A stretch of DNA of 43,573 bases from Clostridium puniceum (GCF_002006345.1 NZ_LZZM01000191.1:1-43573); one strand, 5' to 3'; shown: positions 1-11,101, numbered from the stretch's first letter. Translations and numbers: made by a program. The notes: generated by a model from the sequence alone, not told the origin.

Positions 1-436
1 AAGTCGTGGCGGACATACAACAAAAATCCACACAGTTGTTGATGGTCTTGGCAATCCAGTTTATTTTCAATTATCTTCTGGTAATTTACATGATAGCACA
101 CTTGCCGTGGATGTTCTTTCAAATATTTATATAAAAGGCAGTAATATTTTAGGTGATAAAGCATATGGTACAAAGGAAATTAAGAAATATATTGCTTCAC
201 AAGAAGCTTCCTATACAATTCCACCTAAAACAAATGCGCAGAATCCATGGCATTGTGACTGGTGGGTATATAAAGAACGCCATTTAGTAGAATGCTTCTT
301 TAATAAAATCAAGCATTTTCGCAGAGTTTCAACTCGCTATGACAAGCTTGCGTCTTCATTTCTTGCTTTTGTTTATGTTGCGTCCATTTTTATTTTATCA
401 AAATAGCATAAGGCAATATTGTTTTCAGACACGCCC
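1..436 (+). mobile_element. IS5-family insertion sequence, right end only
   Basis: The window opens inside a transposase gene, and the element appears to end about 30 bases after its stop codon. The presumed right terminal repeat ends in CAGACACGCCC (426-436), whose reverse complement GGGCGTGTCTG is typical of IS5/IS427-type ends. The next bases, TA(G), could be a TA-type target site. The left end lies outside the window, so element length and a target duplication cannot be checked. Confidence 0.7.
2..406 (+). CDS. IS5-family (IS427-like) transposase, C-terminal part
   Basis: Cut-and-paste DDE transposase, seen only as its last 134 codons because the reading frame is already open at the window edge. 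The frame begins with SRGGHTTKIHTVVDG, the conserved block around the first catalytic region of this family. LGDKAYGTKEI carries the second Asp. RHLVECFFNKIKHFRRVSTRYDK is the C-terminal block with the catalytic Glu. No frameshift or stop interrupts the visible part, so the copy may be intact upstream. The ATG at 107 is internal and is not the start. The gene fits its position at the right end of the IS and has no functional link to the cellulase beyond it. Confidence 0.85.
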   Translation, partial: SRGGHTTKIHTVVDGLGNPVYFQLSSGNLHDSTLAVDVLSNIYIKGSNILGDKAYGTKEIKKYIASQEASYTIPPKTNAQNPWHCDWWVYKERHLVECFFNKIKHFRRVSTRYDKLASSFLAFVYVASIFILSK

Positions 437-1023
437 TAGTTAAACATGTAAATAAATTTTTTATTGTAAAAATTCACTCTAATCAGAACTTATACACAAA
501 TAACCCTACAATAACCAAGTTTTAACTCTAACATTATAATGATTTTACCATCTAAGATTTTACTAATTTTATCCCTCATATTATTGTTTATTAATTTTTA
601 TAAATACCAACATAATATTTCTATATTAGCAACAAAAAACAATAATTCAACTAATTTATTAACATTAAAACGGCGCAGGATTACCACTGTACCGTTTATT
701 CTATTATTATATAGACAAGGTTAGCTCCTATTTATTTGTCAAGTAGGGAGTATTGTACAGGTGGATTTACTTGCTTCATAGCTATTTTAATAATATAAAA
801 ACTATAAAAGATTCATATGCTCCATTTCCATTGAAAATGCCATTCTCGCACAATATAAATTTTGCACTATAGCCTATTTGTATTCTCTTAAAAATGTGAG
901 CATTAGTATTTTCAATAATTATAGCTATTTATAGTTATTGAAATTCTCCTTTCATTAGTGGACAGAAGAGCTGGCGATATATTCATTACATCAGCAGCTT
1001 TTAAAAATCACTTATTTATAGCT
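437..1023. other. gene-poor stretch between the IS and the cellulase
   Basis: About 590 bases of AT-rich DNA with stops in all frames. A 61-codon frame at 539-724 has no convincing ribosome binding site and a low-complexity hydrophobic sequence, so it is not called. A near-palindrome (913-940, CAATAATTATA against TATAGTTATTG) could fold but has no U-run. A short frame ending near 1029 on the + strand reads VDRRAGDIFITSAAF and may be a gene scrap of unknown origin. Confidence 0.5.
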
Positions 1024-2454
1024 TTAATTTAGTTTAGTAAATCCCCATTTCTGGTTATTTCCACCACCATAATTCCATATCTGAACATTTGCTCCATTCC
1101 AGTTTCCAGCTCCATCTAATGCTTTCCCACTGTCAGCACCAATAACACGGTACTGTCCATTTCCTATATCATTTAGATACCATTTCTGATTATTTCCACC
1201 GCCATAGGACCATATTTGTACATTTGCTCCATCCCAATTTCCAGCAGAATCCAATGCTTTTTCGCTAGCAACACTTATTATTTTATATTTACCATCACCT
1301 TCATCAGTTACAATCCATTTCTGATTATCTCCTCCACCATAGCTCCATTGCTGCACTTTTGCTCCATCACCAGTTCCAGCAGAGTCCAACGCTTTTCCAC
1401 TATTTACATTAATTATTTTATAAGTGCCTCCAGATATAATCCCTGTTCCTGGCTGTGGTATTATATTTGAGATTAATTTTGATTTCACATATTTCCCTGA
1501 ATCAGTCATTTCAGAATCACTCCAAGGACCTGTCAAATTAGCACTGATTGTTAATGCGGATGCTGTTTCAGATTTTGTATTCAAAGACCAGTTACACCAA
1601 CTTATACTATTGGAGTCCAAGTAATTTAACCAAGTAGTAGATTCATTTAGATCTAAATTGCTATTTCCTGAAGCATCACAAGTTCCCCATTCTGTAGCAA
1701 ATAGTGCAATTCCTTTATTAAGTGCATAAGTTGCTTTATCTCTCAACCATTGCTTATGAGTACCAGCATAAAAGTGTAATGTATACATAATGTTTGTTCC
1801 TGAAATCGGATCATTTGCTACAGTATCAACATCTTGCGACCAATTAGGTGTACCTACCACAATAATATTATCCGGATCATACTGTCTTATGGCACTGATT
1901 ACTTGTTGTGCATAGCTTTTTATTTCAAGCCATGATGTTGCTGTAGGTTCATTATAAATTTCATAAATAACATTTGGTTTGTCTCCATACTTTTGAGCCA
2001 TAGTCTTGAAAAAACTCACTGCTTGGGATACATGGGTTGTAGCTTTTTCTTCATGCCAATCGATAATAACATAAGTACCTTGACTAATGGCAGCATCAAC
2101 AATTGTGCTTATCTTATTTACTGATTCTACAGGATCAGATAAATATCCTCCTGCCACATCTATTCCCATAGGTGCTCTTACAACTGTTGCTTTCCAATTA
2201 TTAGCTAATTGCGATACCGTACTAGCATTATATAATCCAGGATCCCAACAGTGCCAAAAATAAGACATTCCTTTTAATTGGATTGGTTGATCATTTTTAT
2301 TACAGAGCTTAGTACCAATTACTTTTAGTTGTCCATTTCTAGCAACTATGCTATTATCAGCAGCCTTTGCAGGCAAAGCAAAGCTCACTATAGCAAATAA
2401 AAATACTAATATACTTGAAAAAATCACTTTGATATTTTTTTTATTAATTCTCAT
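1024..2454 (-). CDS. secreted GH5 endo-beta-1,4-glucanase with ricin-type CBM13 domain
   Basis: Predicted secreted endoglucanase (family GH5, subfamily 2-like) acting on cellulose, mixed-linkage glucan or xyloglucan backbones. The start is set by AGGAGG six bases before ATG at 2454; it gives 476 residues beginning MRINKK with a signal peptide ending near ALPAKA. The GH5 domain follows, with acid/base Glu169 in IYNEPT and nucleophile Glu255 in FATEWGT. After a short PQPGTG linker comes a beta-trefoil (ricin B / CBM13) domain with three repeats, each carrying KALD(S/G)AG and ending in an (N/D)NQKW (QxW) motif. The gene is monocistronic, 325 bases downstream of the GH31 gene on the same strand. 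GH5 assignment is secure; the precise glucan is not, and xyloglucan is suggested only by the neighbouring GH31 and GH42 genes. Confidence 0.9.
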   Translation of the reverse strand: MRINKKNIKVIFSSILVFLFAIVSFALPAKAADNSIVARNGQLKVIGTKLCNKNDQPIQLKGMSYFWHCWDPGLYNASTVSQLANNWKATVVRAPMGIDVAGGYLSDPVESVNKISTIVDAAISQGTYVIIDWHEEKATTHVSQAVSFFKTMAQKYGDKPNVIYEIYNEPTATSWLEIKSYAQQVISAIRQYDPDNIIVVGTPNWSQDVDTVANDPISGTNIMYTLHFYAGTHKQWLRDKATYALNKGIALFATEWGTCDASGNSNLDLNESTTWLNYLDSNSISWCNWSLNTKSETASALTISANLTGPWSDSEMTDSGKYVKSKLISNIIPQPGTGIISGGTYKIINVNSGKALDSAGTGDGAKVQQWSYGGGDNQKWIVTDEGDGKYKIISVASEKALDSAGNWDGANVQIWSYGGGNNQKWYLNDIGNGQYRVIGADSGKALDGAGNWNGANVQIWNYGGGNNQKWGFTKLN

Positions 2455-2579
2455 AAAAATCCTCCTTAAAATAACTCTTTTACATGTAATATTGATAAAC
2501 ACACTTTCAAGTTAACTTTTACCGAATGGCTATTCAACTCCCCCTTCTAATCATTTTATTTCTTTTTTTAAACATTCAA

Positions 2580-2608
2580 ATTATAAGATTCTATCACCTC
2601 CCTTTGAA
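2580..2608 (-). promoter_or_regulatory. candidate sigma-A promoter of the GH5 gene
   Basis: On the minus strand TTCAAA is followed after 17 bases by a perfect TATAAT. This would give a leader of about 120 bases before the ATG at 2454. The -35 matches consensus at only four of six positions. The rest of the 2455-2779 gap shows no gene and no clear terminator. Confidence 0.4.
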
Positions 2609-2779
2609 ATTAAGTCCATAATACATTACTTTCTTATTTTTATTTTTTGAAATTAATCGAAATATTGTTACTAACTCGTTCTTAATCATTTCATCAATTT
2701 GCCACCTATAACTTCTCAATGCAATTTTTCAACATTCTAAATTTTTATACTTTTCTAGACATCCATGAAGGTTATTAAC

Positions 2780-5041
2780 TTAAATATATCGAATGCTGTT
2801 GTGCCCAGCATGAAGAATTGTTAAAATCTTTTTCTTTCCATACAAAATAAACTCAGCTTTTTCTATACCATTCATTTCGACTTCTATCTCATTATTTTGT
2901 TTTTCTACATTAATTGTTGCAGTTTTTTTGCCATGAATATCATATAATTCACATTGTGCATAATCAGCTAATTGGTATACATGAATTGTTGGATTTTTTG
3001 TATAATCATAAGATGCATGATTTTCATCATAACCTTCAACTATAATAGAATTTGGCTTTACAAGTAATGGAAGATGGAAATAATCACATGTTTCCTTATA
3101 CCATCCTTCACTATATGTCTTTTCTGTTAAATAGTCAGTCCAAACACCTTCACTTTTGGGAACATAGAAAGAAGCAAATCCACGATCATTGAAAATTGGT
3201 GCAACTAACAAACTGTCTCCAAACATATACTGTCTATCTAATCCGACAACAGCTTCGTCATTAGGAAATTCCATCATCATAGCTCTCATCATTGGTAAAC
3301 CCGTTGTTGCTGTATAAACAGATTGTGCTTGAATATAAGGCATTAGCCGTAGCTTCATCTTCGTGAAAAAGCGTGTAACGTCTACAGCTTCTTCACCATA
3401 TAACCACGGAACTTTATATTTCCAACTGCCATGATAACGACTATGTGAAGATAAAAGACCAAATTGTGTCCAACGTTTATACAAATCAGGAGTAGCTCCT
3501 TCTTCAAATCCTGAAATATCATGACTCCAATATCCAAATCCAGATAAACCGAATGAGAGTCCTGCACGTAATGATTCTGCCATTGAAGGATAATCAGACG
3601 TACTATCTCCACCCCAATGAACTGGGAGTTTTTGTGAGCCTACAGTAGCTGATCTAGCAAAAACTATAGCCTCCTCTTTTCCTTTTTCTTTTATTAATAA
3701 ATCATATACAACTTTGTTATATAGATAAGCATAATAATTATGCATTTTATGCGGATCAGAGCCATCTGCATAAATAACATCTGTAGGAATACGTTCACCA
3801 AAATCCGTCTTGAAACAATCAACCCCCATATCCATTAGCTTTTTCAAATAGCTTTGATACCAACTCGCAGCCTTTGGATTTGTAAAATCAACAACAGCCA
3901 TACCAGCTTGCCATTTATTCCATTGCCAAATGTCTCCATCAGCTTTCTTTAAGAAATAATCCTGAGCCACCCCTTCATCAAATAATGGTGATTTTTGAGC
4001 AATATATGGATTAATCCATACACAGATTTTTAATCCTTTTTTCTTTAAATTTCTTAGCATTTCTTCAGGTCTAGGGAATGTGCGTTCATCCCATTCAAAA
4101 TTACACCATTCATATTCTTTCATCCATAAGCAATCAAAATGAAAGACTTCTAATGGAATATCACGCTCAGCCATCCCATCTACAAAAGAATTAACTGTCT
4201 CTTCATCATAATTTGTTAAAAAGGAAGTGCTAAGCCACAAGCCGTAAGACCATGCTGGTGGTAATGACGGTTTTCCTGTTAAGTCAGTATAATTTTGTAA
4301 TACTTTTTTTAAATCATTTCCTCCAATTATATAGTACTCCATTTCTTGTTCTGGAACACTAAACTGAACTTTTGAAACTTTCTCACTTCCAACTTCAAAG
4401 CTTACCTTATTAGGTGAGTTTACAAATACACCGTAATTTTTATTACTTACGTAAAAAGGTATATTCTTATAAGCTTGTGTTGTTCCAGTTCCTCCATCTT
4501 CATTCCATATATCTACAGTCTGACCATTCTTTATAAAATTAGTAAATCTTTCTCCTAATCCATATATACATTCACCAACATCAATACTTAACTGATCACT
4601 GATGTGAACTTGCCCATTGCAATCATGAACTACTGCTTTTGATTTAGATGTACTTTGGATAATAGGTTTTCCCTTATAAGAAAACTCAGTAACAAGATTT
4701 TCTCGTTGTATATTTACACATAAATCTCCTGATTGAAAATTACATACCGCATTATCTACTTTTATCATAGGTTTTATGTCTTCTTTATTTATTTCAAAAT
4801 TAGGTGATTTTTTTAATTTACCTTTATAATTATATAATTTAACACCTATAACATCCTTGTGAGGAGTAAAAACCTCTATGGTTAACATTCCGCCATCTAA
4901 TGTTTCACCTTTATGAGTTATTTGTTTATATGGCATATACATAATAAGTTTGTCATCACATATACGTTCATCATAAACTTGTGCTGCGTATTTTACATCA
5001 AAACCATCGCGTATTAACCATCCTCCATTAAGAAATTTCAT
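2780..5041 (-). CDS. yicI: GH31 alpha-xylosidase, YicI type
   Basis: Intracellular alpha-D-xyloside xylohydrolase that in characterised relatives removes alpha-1,6-xylose from isoprimeverose and xyloglucan oligosaccharides. The ATG at 5041 is chosen over the one at 5065 because GGAG lies nine bases upstream; it gives 753 residues, close to E. coli YicI (772). The catalytic (beta/alpha)8 barrel shows the nucleophile in FKTDFGERIP (Asp near residue 407) and the acid/base in HWGGDSTSD (Asp near 477). The KTDFGE form and the N-terminal MKFLNGGWLIRDG are hallmarks of the YicI subgroup rather than of maltase-type GH31. There is no signal peptide. The start overlaps the GH42 gene by 14 bases, so translation is probably coupled. 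An alpha-glucosidase role is possible but less likely. Confidence 0.88.
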   Translation of the reverse strand: MKFLNGGWLIRDGFDVKYAAQVYDERICDDKLIMYMPYKQITHKGETLDGGMLTIEVFTPHKDVIGVKLYNYKGKLKKSPNFEINKEDIKPMIKVDNAVCNFQSGDLCVNIQRENLVTEFSYKGKPIIQSTSKSKAVVHDCNGQVHISDQLSIDVGECIYGLGERFTNFIKNGQTVDIWNEDGGTGTTQAYKNIPFYVSNKNYGVFVNSPNKVSFEVGSEKVSKVQFSVPEQEMEYYIIGGNDLKKVLQNYTDLTGKPSLPPAWSYGLWLSTSFLTNYDEETVNSFVDGMAERDIPLEVFHFDCLWMKEYEWCNFEWDERTFPRPEEMLRNLKKKGLKICVWINPYIAQKSPLFDEGVAQDYFLKKADGDIWQWNKWQAGMAVVDFTNPKAASWYQSYLKKLMDMGVDCFKTDFGERIPTDVIYADGSDPHKMHNYYAYLYNKVVYDLLIKEKGKEEAIVFARSATVGSQKLPVHWGGDSTSDYPSMAESLRAGLSFGLSGFGYWSHDISGFEEGATPDLYKRWTQFGLLSSHSRYHGSWKYKVPWLYGEEAVDVTRFFTKMKLRLMPYIQAQSVYTATTGLPMMRAMMMEFPNDEAVVGLDRQYMFGDSLLVAPIFNDRGFASFYVPKSEGVWTDYLTEKTYSEGWYKETCDYFHLPLLVKPNSIIVEGYDENHASYDYTKNPTIHVYQLADYAQCELYDIHGKKTATINVEKQNNEIEVEMNGIEKAEFILYGKKKILTILHAGHNSIRYI

Positions 5042-7058
5042 TGTTTTCTTCTCCTTTTTCTTCAATAATCATGACATCAAATGGTAGCAAATGAGTCACT
5101 TGACTAGCATTTCTTTCAGATAACAAATCTTTTCCTTGAAATGGCAACTCTACTTGCACTTCCTTATTTTCATGATTTAAAATAAATCTATATTTCTTAT
5201 TATCTTTACAACGGACCTTAGTTTCTATTTCTACTGGCAATCTGTACTGATTTATATTTAGTTCCTGGAAAATTACATCAAATAATTCTTCCATTCCCGA
5301 TTCATCTAGCATAGTTCCAACATAATAGGCCTTTCCATCTCCAACTCTATTTCTTGTTATAACAGGACTTCCACTATAGAATTTATTGTCATCATACACT
5401 GCTATGACTTCAGCTGATTGTGAATGTATAATATCGCAAAGCATTTGTCCACTAGCAACGTTTAAATTTTGGCAAAAACGCAATTCTACTTTTTGATTTG
5501 GTGGAAGTGCATCAAACTCTTCTACCCAAATACCTAAAGTTTTTTTAAGTGGTCCAGGATAACCGCCTAAATGAACGTTATCTGTTTCATCTACAAGACC
5601 GCTCATCATTGTTGTTAGGAACGTTCCTCCTTGCTTAACATATTGATTGATTTTATTCACTTGTTCTAAATTTACCATATAAAGGCATGGTGCAAAAATA
5701 CAATCATACTTTTCAAAACTAGTCTCTAAAGAAATCATGTCAACATCAATATTTCTTTTAAAAAGTTCTTTATAATAGTGATGTATTTGTTCAACATATT
5801 TTAATTCAATTGTAGGGCCGCTTGCATATTCTAATCCCCAATAATTTGGCCAATCAAAAATAATGCCAATCTTAGCTGGAGTTCTTCCGTCAATTAAAGT
5901 TGATCCTAATTTTTTAAGCTCTTTTCCAAGTGCAGAAACCTCCCTAAATACTCGTGTATTTTCATTTCCAACATGATCTATAACTGCTCCATGGAATTTT
6001 TCGCAGCCACCTACTGAACGACGTAATTGAAAGAACTGCACAGTATCTGCCCCATGAGCAATAGCCTGATAACTCATATTTCTCATTTGACCAGGTAGCT
6101 TTAAAGAATTATATGGCTGCCAATTTTGTTGACTTGGTGTTTGTTCCATTAACATAAACGGTTGTCCATCTTTTAACCCACGCATTAAATCATGCATCAT
6201 GGAAGTATAACTAACTGGTGTATCATAACTTGGATAATTGTCCCATGATACAATATCCATTTCTTTTGCAAATTTAAAGTAATCTAATTGCTTATAAGCT
6301 CCCATTAAATTTGTTGTAATTGGCGTTTTCTCATCATACTTACGAATTGCCTTTTTTTCGCTTAAAAAGTTTTTTAAAATTGATTCAGAATTAAAGCGAT
6401 AATAATCTATAGAAATACCAGCAAAAGCTGTTTTATCCTTACCAATAGCATCACCTAATGCATTAGGAACAACAATTTCATCCCATGAATAAAAAGTATG
6501 TGACCAGAAAGAAGTATTCCAAGCCTTATTTAAATTTTCTATAGTTTTATATTTTTCCTTTAACCAATCCTGAAATTCAAGTTCACAATTTTCACAATAG
6601 CATTCTCCACCATATTCGTTTGAAATATGCCAGCAAACAATATTTTCCAATTTTCCATAACACTCTGCCAATTTTCCAGCTAGACGTTTTGAGTATTTTT
6701 GAAATGTATGACTATTAGGGCAAGCATTATGACGATTGCCAAATTTATGTCTGCGTCCTTCAAAATCTGTACGATTTACATCAGGATATTTACGGCTCAT
6801 CCATGCAGGCAATGCAGCTGTTGATGTGCCAAGAATAATTTTATAATTGTTCTTAATTAACATATCTATAATTTCATCAAGAGTGGAAAAATCATATATA
6901 TTTTCACTAGGCTGTATTTTAGCCCAAGAGAAAACATTAATAGTTGCAGAATTAATATCTGCTAAATTTAAAATTCTCATATCCTCAAGCCAAATATCCT
7001 TTGGCCATTGTTCTGGATTATAATCTCCACCAAAAAGTATATTGTTAAAAATCGCCAT
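5028..7058 (-). CDS. GH42 beta-galactosidase
   Basis: Intracellular beta-galactosidase of 676 residues, the usual family length. It opens with NILFGGDYNPEQWP, diagnostic of GH42. The acid/base is Glu148 in HISNEYGGECYC, inside a Cys cluster (CYCENC) that binds zinc in some relatives. The nucleophile is Glu305 in FMLMEQTPS. A trimerisation domain (about 395-600) and a small C-terminal beta domain follow. AGGAGG sits six bases before ATG. It lies nine bases downstream of the PTS EIIC gene and overlaps the GH31 gene, so the three form one operon. Next to an alpha-xylosidase, removal of galactose from galactosylated xyloglucan oligosaccharides is a reasonable guess; lactose, galactan or arabinoside substrates cannot be excluded. 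Confidence 0.9.
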   Translation of the reverse strand: MAIFNNILFGGDYNPEQWPKDIWLEDMRILNLADINSATINVFSWAKIQPSENIYDFSTLDEIIDMLIKNNYKIILGTSTAALPAWMSRKYPDVNRTDFEGRRHKFGNRHNACPNSHTFQKYSKRLAGKLAECYGKLENIVCWHISNEYGGECYCENCELEFQDWLKEKYKTIENLNKAWNTSFWSHTFYSWDEIVVPNALGDAIGKDKTAFAGISIDYYRFNSESILKNFLSEKKAIRKYDEKTPITTNLMGAYKQLDYFKFAKEMDIVSWDNYPSYDTPVSYTSMMHDLMRGLKDGQPFMLMEQTPSQQNWQPYNSLKLPGQMRNMSYQAIAHGADTVQFFQLRRSVGGCEKFHGAVIDHVGNENTRVFREVSALGKELKKLGSTLIDGRTPAKIGIIFDWPNYWGLEYASGPTIELKYVEQIHHYYKELFKRNIDVDMISLETSFEKYDCIFAPCLYMVNLEQVNKINQYVKQGGTFLTTMMSGLVDETDNVHLGGYPGPLKKTLGIWVEEFDALPPNQKVELRFCQNLNVASGQMLCDIIHSQSAEVIAVYDDNKFYSGSPVITRNRVGDGKAYYVGTMLDESGMEELFDVIFQELNINQYRLPVEIETKVRCKDNKKYRFILNHENKEVQVELPFQGKDLLSERNASQVTHLLPFDVMIIEEKGEENNEIS

Positions 7059-7067
7059 AAAACCCTC

Positions 7068-8312
7068 CTATTTAACTTCTTCTAAATCTTTTTCTTCTGT
7101 TAAAGCGCTTCTATCTAACACCTTAAAGAATGGTAAATAAACTAATATTGCAATAATTAGTTCAATAAGCTGCCATAATGCTGCGCGCCAATCTCCTCCT
7201 GTAATTAAGAATCCTGAAATAACTGGAGGAGTAGTCCATGGAACTTGAGCAATTACACGCCCTATAATATTAAATTTCATTAAATAATAAGTAATGCCTT
7301 GTAAAACTAATGGTACCGCAATAAATGGAATAGCCAAAGTTGGATTTAATACAATTGGGAAACCAAACATAATTGGTTCACTAATACCAAATATAGACGG
7401 AATAATTCCTACTTTACTAACTGCTTTATAACGCTCACTTTTTGCTGTTAACATAGATATAGCAATTCCTAATATAGCTCCTGTTCCACCTATATTCATT
7501 CCAAATAACAAGAAACCTTCAGCAGTAATATATGGTGGCGTTACCCCTTGGCTTACAGCAGCTATATTGGCTGTTAAAAAAGTTAAATATATAGGTGAAG
7601 CAATTCCACTAACTACATTATTTCCATGAATGCCAAATACCCATAATAATAAAGTTAAAAATGTCATAAATAACATACCCGGACAAGTACTTAATCCTCC
7701 AACTAATGGTGAAAACAAAGAAGTAATTAATTGGTTAATATCTAAACCTAATAATACACGTAAAGCCCAAAATAAAGCTAAAGCTGCTGATCCAGGAATT
7801 AATGCTGCAAAAGATGTTGCAACAGCTGGTGGTACACCATCCGGCATTTTAATAACAATATTTCTTTTAATAATAAAATGCATGAGTTCACTTGTTATAA
7901 TTGCAACAACAATGGCTGTAAAGATTCCCCCCGATCCATATGCTGAAGGATCAATTTTAAACTCCTTATTAAGCATTGCAATAATATAACAAATCGATGT
8001 AATAGCAACACCTGTGATTATGTCAATTTTGTTAATCTTAGACATTTGATAAGCTAAACTTAAACATACAATGAATCCAAGTAATCCAAACGTCACATTT
8101 ACAGGAACTTGAATATATGGACTAATTGGCGCTATAAAATCATACCAGCCCTGAAAAGGCATATTTCCAATAATCATAAAAATACTTCCGAATATTGTGA
8201 AGGGAACAGTAACAACCATTCCATCTCGTAATGCAATTAAATATTTAAGTTCCCCTAATTTTATAAGAGCTGGCATAAATTTCTGTTGAAAAAATAATTT
8301 AATACTTTCCAT
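7068..8312 (-). CDS. celB: PTS EIIC subunit, cellobiose/lactose (Lac) family
   Basis: Membrane permease subunit of a phosphotransferase system of the lactose/N,N'-diacetylchitobiose/cellobiose family, 414 residues with about ten hydrophobic segments. The family motifs are visible: FGIHGNNVVSGI and the substrate-loop motif GISEPIMFGFP. AGGAGA precedes ATG by eight bases. It is the first gene of the operon, followed by GH42 and GH31. No EIIA or EIIB gene of this family is present anywhere in the window, and the downstream enzymes belong to families that act on non-phosphorylated sugars. Partner subunits must be encoded elsewhere if it phosphorylates its cargo. Expression is probably controlled by the divergent AraC-type regulator and a cre-like site in the leader. 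Confidence 0.88.
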   Translation of the reverse strand: MESIKLFFQQKFMPALIKLGELKYLIALRDGMVVTVPFTIFGSIFMIIGNMPFQGWYDFIAPISPYIQVPVNVTFGLLGFIVCLSLAYQMSKINKIDIITGVAITSICYIIAMLNKEFKIDPSAYGSGGIFTAIVVAIITSELMHFIIKRNIVIKMPDGVPPAVATSFAALIPGSAALALFWALRVLLGLDINQLITSLFSPLVGGLSTCPGMLFMTFLTLLLWVFGIHGNNVVSGIASPIYLTFLTANIAAVSQGVTPPYITAEGFLLFGMNIGGTGAILGIAISMLTAKSERYKAVSKVGIIPSIFGISEPIMFGFPIVLNPTLAIPFIAVPLVLQGITYYLMKFNIIGRVIAQVPWTTPPVISGFLITGGDWRAALWQLIELIIAILVYLPFFKVLDRSALTEEKDLEEVK

Positions 8313-8336
8313 ATTTATCGTTCTCCTTTTTTAATC

Positions 8337-8350
8337 CATAATCGTTTTCA
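8337..8350 (-). promoter_or_regulatory. cre-like CcpA site in the EIIC leader
   Basis: Minus-strand TGAAAACGATTATG matches 12 of 14 positions of the cre consensus TGWAANCGNTNWCA. It lies about 25 bases upstream of the EIIC start codon, where CcpA would act as a roadblock. The surrounding 149-base divergent gap must also hold the operator for the AraC-type regulator, which was not identified. Confidence 0.4.
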
Positions 8351-8461
8351 ATCAATGATCGCGCAACCCTGATTTTAATTGTATTTTATCATAAAAAATG
8401 CTAAAATAATCGTAGTTTTATAATGAGAAATATAATAATTTGAAACAAAGAAGGGAAAATT

Positions 8462-9274
8462 ATGCGTTACAGTTTTAAACGAAAAAATCGTAGCCTACCT
8501 TTGTATGTAGATAGTGTTGGTTATAATTGGAACCAAGAACAAATACTTCGTCCTAATGGATATCCTTATGTTCATTGGCTTCATACTCAAGAAGGTAGTG
8601 GTAAAATCGAAATTGACGGTAAGGAATTTATCTTAAAGCCTAATTCTGGAATTTTAATTAATCCCTATGTGCCTCATAATTATTCAAATATTACAAGTGA
8701 ATGGAAAACTGCTTACTTTACTTTTGGAGGTGCCCTCGCAACTGAAGTTTTAACGTTATTGGGTATTGGAGAATATTTATATGTTGATGAATTAGATGAG
8801 GATATTGATTGTTTTATTCAAAAATTAAGTACCAATATTAAAAGTGATGATACTTACTATCCACTAGAGGTTTCTGGTGACATTTATTCTTTTTTAATTA
8901 AACTAAAAAAATATCTCTTAAAAAATTCACCCTCTTCATCAAAATATGAAACTATTGTTCATCCAATTGTTAAATATTTAGAAGAACATTATGCTGAAGA
9001 TATACGCAACGAGGATCTTGCTTCTATGATTTGTTATAGTACCCAATATATGACTCGTCTATTCAAAGAAGTCTTTCATCTTTCACCTTATCAATATTTA
9101 TTGGACATTCGGGTCAGAAAAGCAAAGGAATTATTAGCTAATCAGCCTTCTCTTTCTATTCAAGAGGTTTGTTACCTAACAGGTTTTGATGATGCCAGCT
9201 ACTTTACTTCTGTATTTAAAAAAAGTGAACATATGACTCCAAGTTCATTTAGAAAACTTTATTACAAAAAATAA
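8462..9274 (+). CDS. AraC-family transcriptional regulator with N-terminal cupin
   Basis: DNA-binding regulator of 270 residues. The N-terminal half (about 25-100) is a cupin-like sugar-sensing domain with GSGKIEIDGKEFILKPNSG. The C-terminal 100 residues hold the two helix-turn-helix motifs: EDIRNEDLASMICYS...YMTRLFKE, then SIQEVCYLTGFDDASYFTSVFKK, with the typical ending MTPSSFRKLY. It is transcribed divergently from the EIIC-GH42-GH31 operon, 149 bases apart, and convergently with the GH1 gene. Local control of these genes, usually as an activator in this family, is therefore inferred. A GAAGGG ribosome binding site precedes the ATG. The inducer is unknown. Confidence 0.9.
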   Translation: MRYSFKRKNRSLPLYVDSVGYNWNQEQILRPNGYPYVHWLHTQEGSGKIEIDGKEFILKPNSGILINPYVPHNYSNITSEWKTAYFTFGGALATEVLTLLGIGEYLYVDELDEDIDCFIQKLSTNIKSDDTYYPLEVSGDIYSFLIKLKKYLLKNSPSSSKYETIVHPIVKYLEEHYAEDIRNEDLASMICYSTQYMTRLFKEVFHLSPYQYLLDIRVRKAKELLANQPSLSIQEVCYLTGFDDASYFTSVFKKSEHMTPSSFRKLYYKK

Positions 9275-9308
9275 GATGTTGAAGCAACTGCTTTAACATC
9301 TTATTTTT
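9270..9308. terminator. bidirectional terminator between convergent genes
   Basis: AATAAGATGTT (9270-9280) and AACATCTTATT (9295-9305) form a perfect 11-bp stem that encloses a smaller GAAGCA/TGCTTT stem, flanked by A-runs and T-runs. It serves the AraC gene, whose stop codon lies in the stem, and the GH1 gene ending at 9309. Confidence 0.8.
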
Positions 9309-10805
<1,497 letters not shown>

Positions 10806-10819
10806 TTATCATAATTAAT

Positions 10820-10847
10820 ACTATAATTCTTTAATTTTTTATTCCAA
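10820..10847 (-). promoter_or_regulatory. candidate promoter of the GH1 gene
   Basis: Minus-strand TTGGAA, a 16-base spacer, then TATAGT, about 48 bases upstream of the start codon at 10772. No cre-like site was seen nearby. From here to the hairpin at 10969 nothing else is recognised. Confidence 0.4.
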
Positions 10848-10968
10848 AAATAAAAGTATTTGAACTTTTCTCAATCTTCTTTCAAATATATTTTAATATA
10901 TTTATAGTAGGCTTTATTATTTCTTACAAAATCTAAAACTCTTTATTGCAGAAATACACTTATATAAC

Positions 10969-11018
10969 AAAAAACTCTTAGAGACATATCAAATACCATT
11001 AAATAATGTCTCTAAGAG
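10969..11018 (-). terminator. rho-independent terminator, minus strand
   Basis: A perfect 13-bp inverted repeat (CTCTTAGAGACAT at 10975-10987, ATGTCTCTAAGAG at 11006-11018) is followed in the minus-strand transcript by six U residues (10969-10974). It lies downstream of the antiterminator remnant and the nitroreductase gene. Confidence 0.75.
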
Positions 11019-11101
11019 CTACTATCCTTTTATCTATACTCATATACTCTCCCCAATATAGCCGATACCAATAGTTTTCATACATTTTTTTAATTATTTT
11101 G

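Noticed and set aside
539..724. 61-codon + strand open frame after the IS element
   Set aside because: No ribosome binding site, hydrophobic low-complexity translation, no recognisable motif; expected by chance in AT-rich DNA.
900..1030. Possible regulator fragment on the minus strand (KAADVMNISPALLS) or + strand fragment (VDRRAGDIFITSAAF)
   Set aside because: Too short and in competing frames; no family could be supported.
2455..2502. Longer start for the GH5 gene (16 extra residues)
   Set aside because: The extra residues precede a good signal peptide and the AGGAGG site lies between the two starts.
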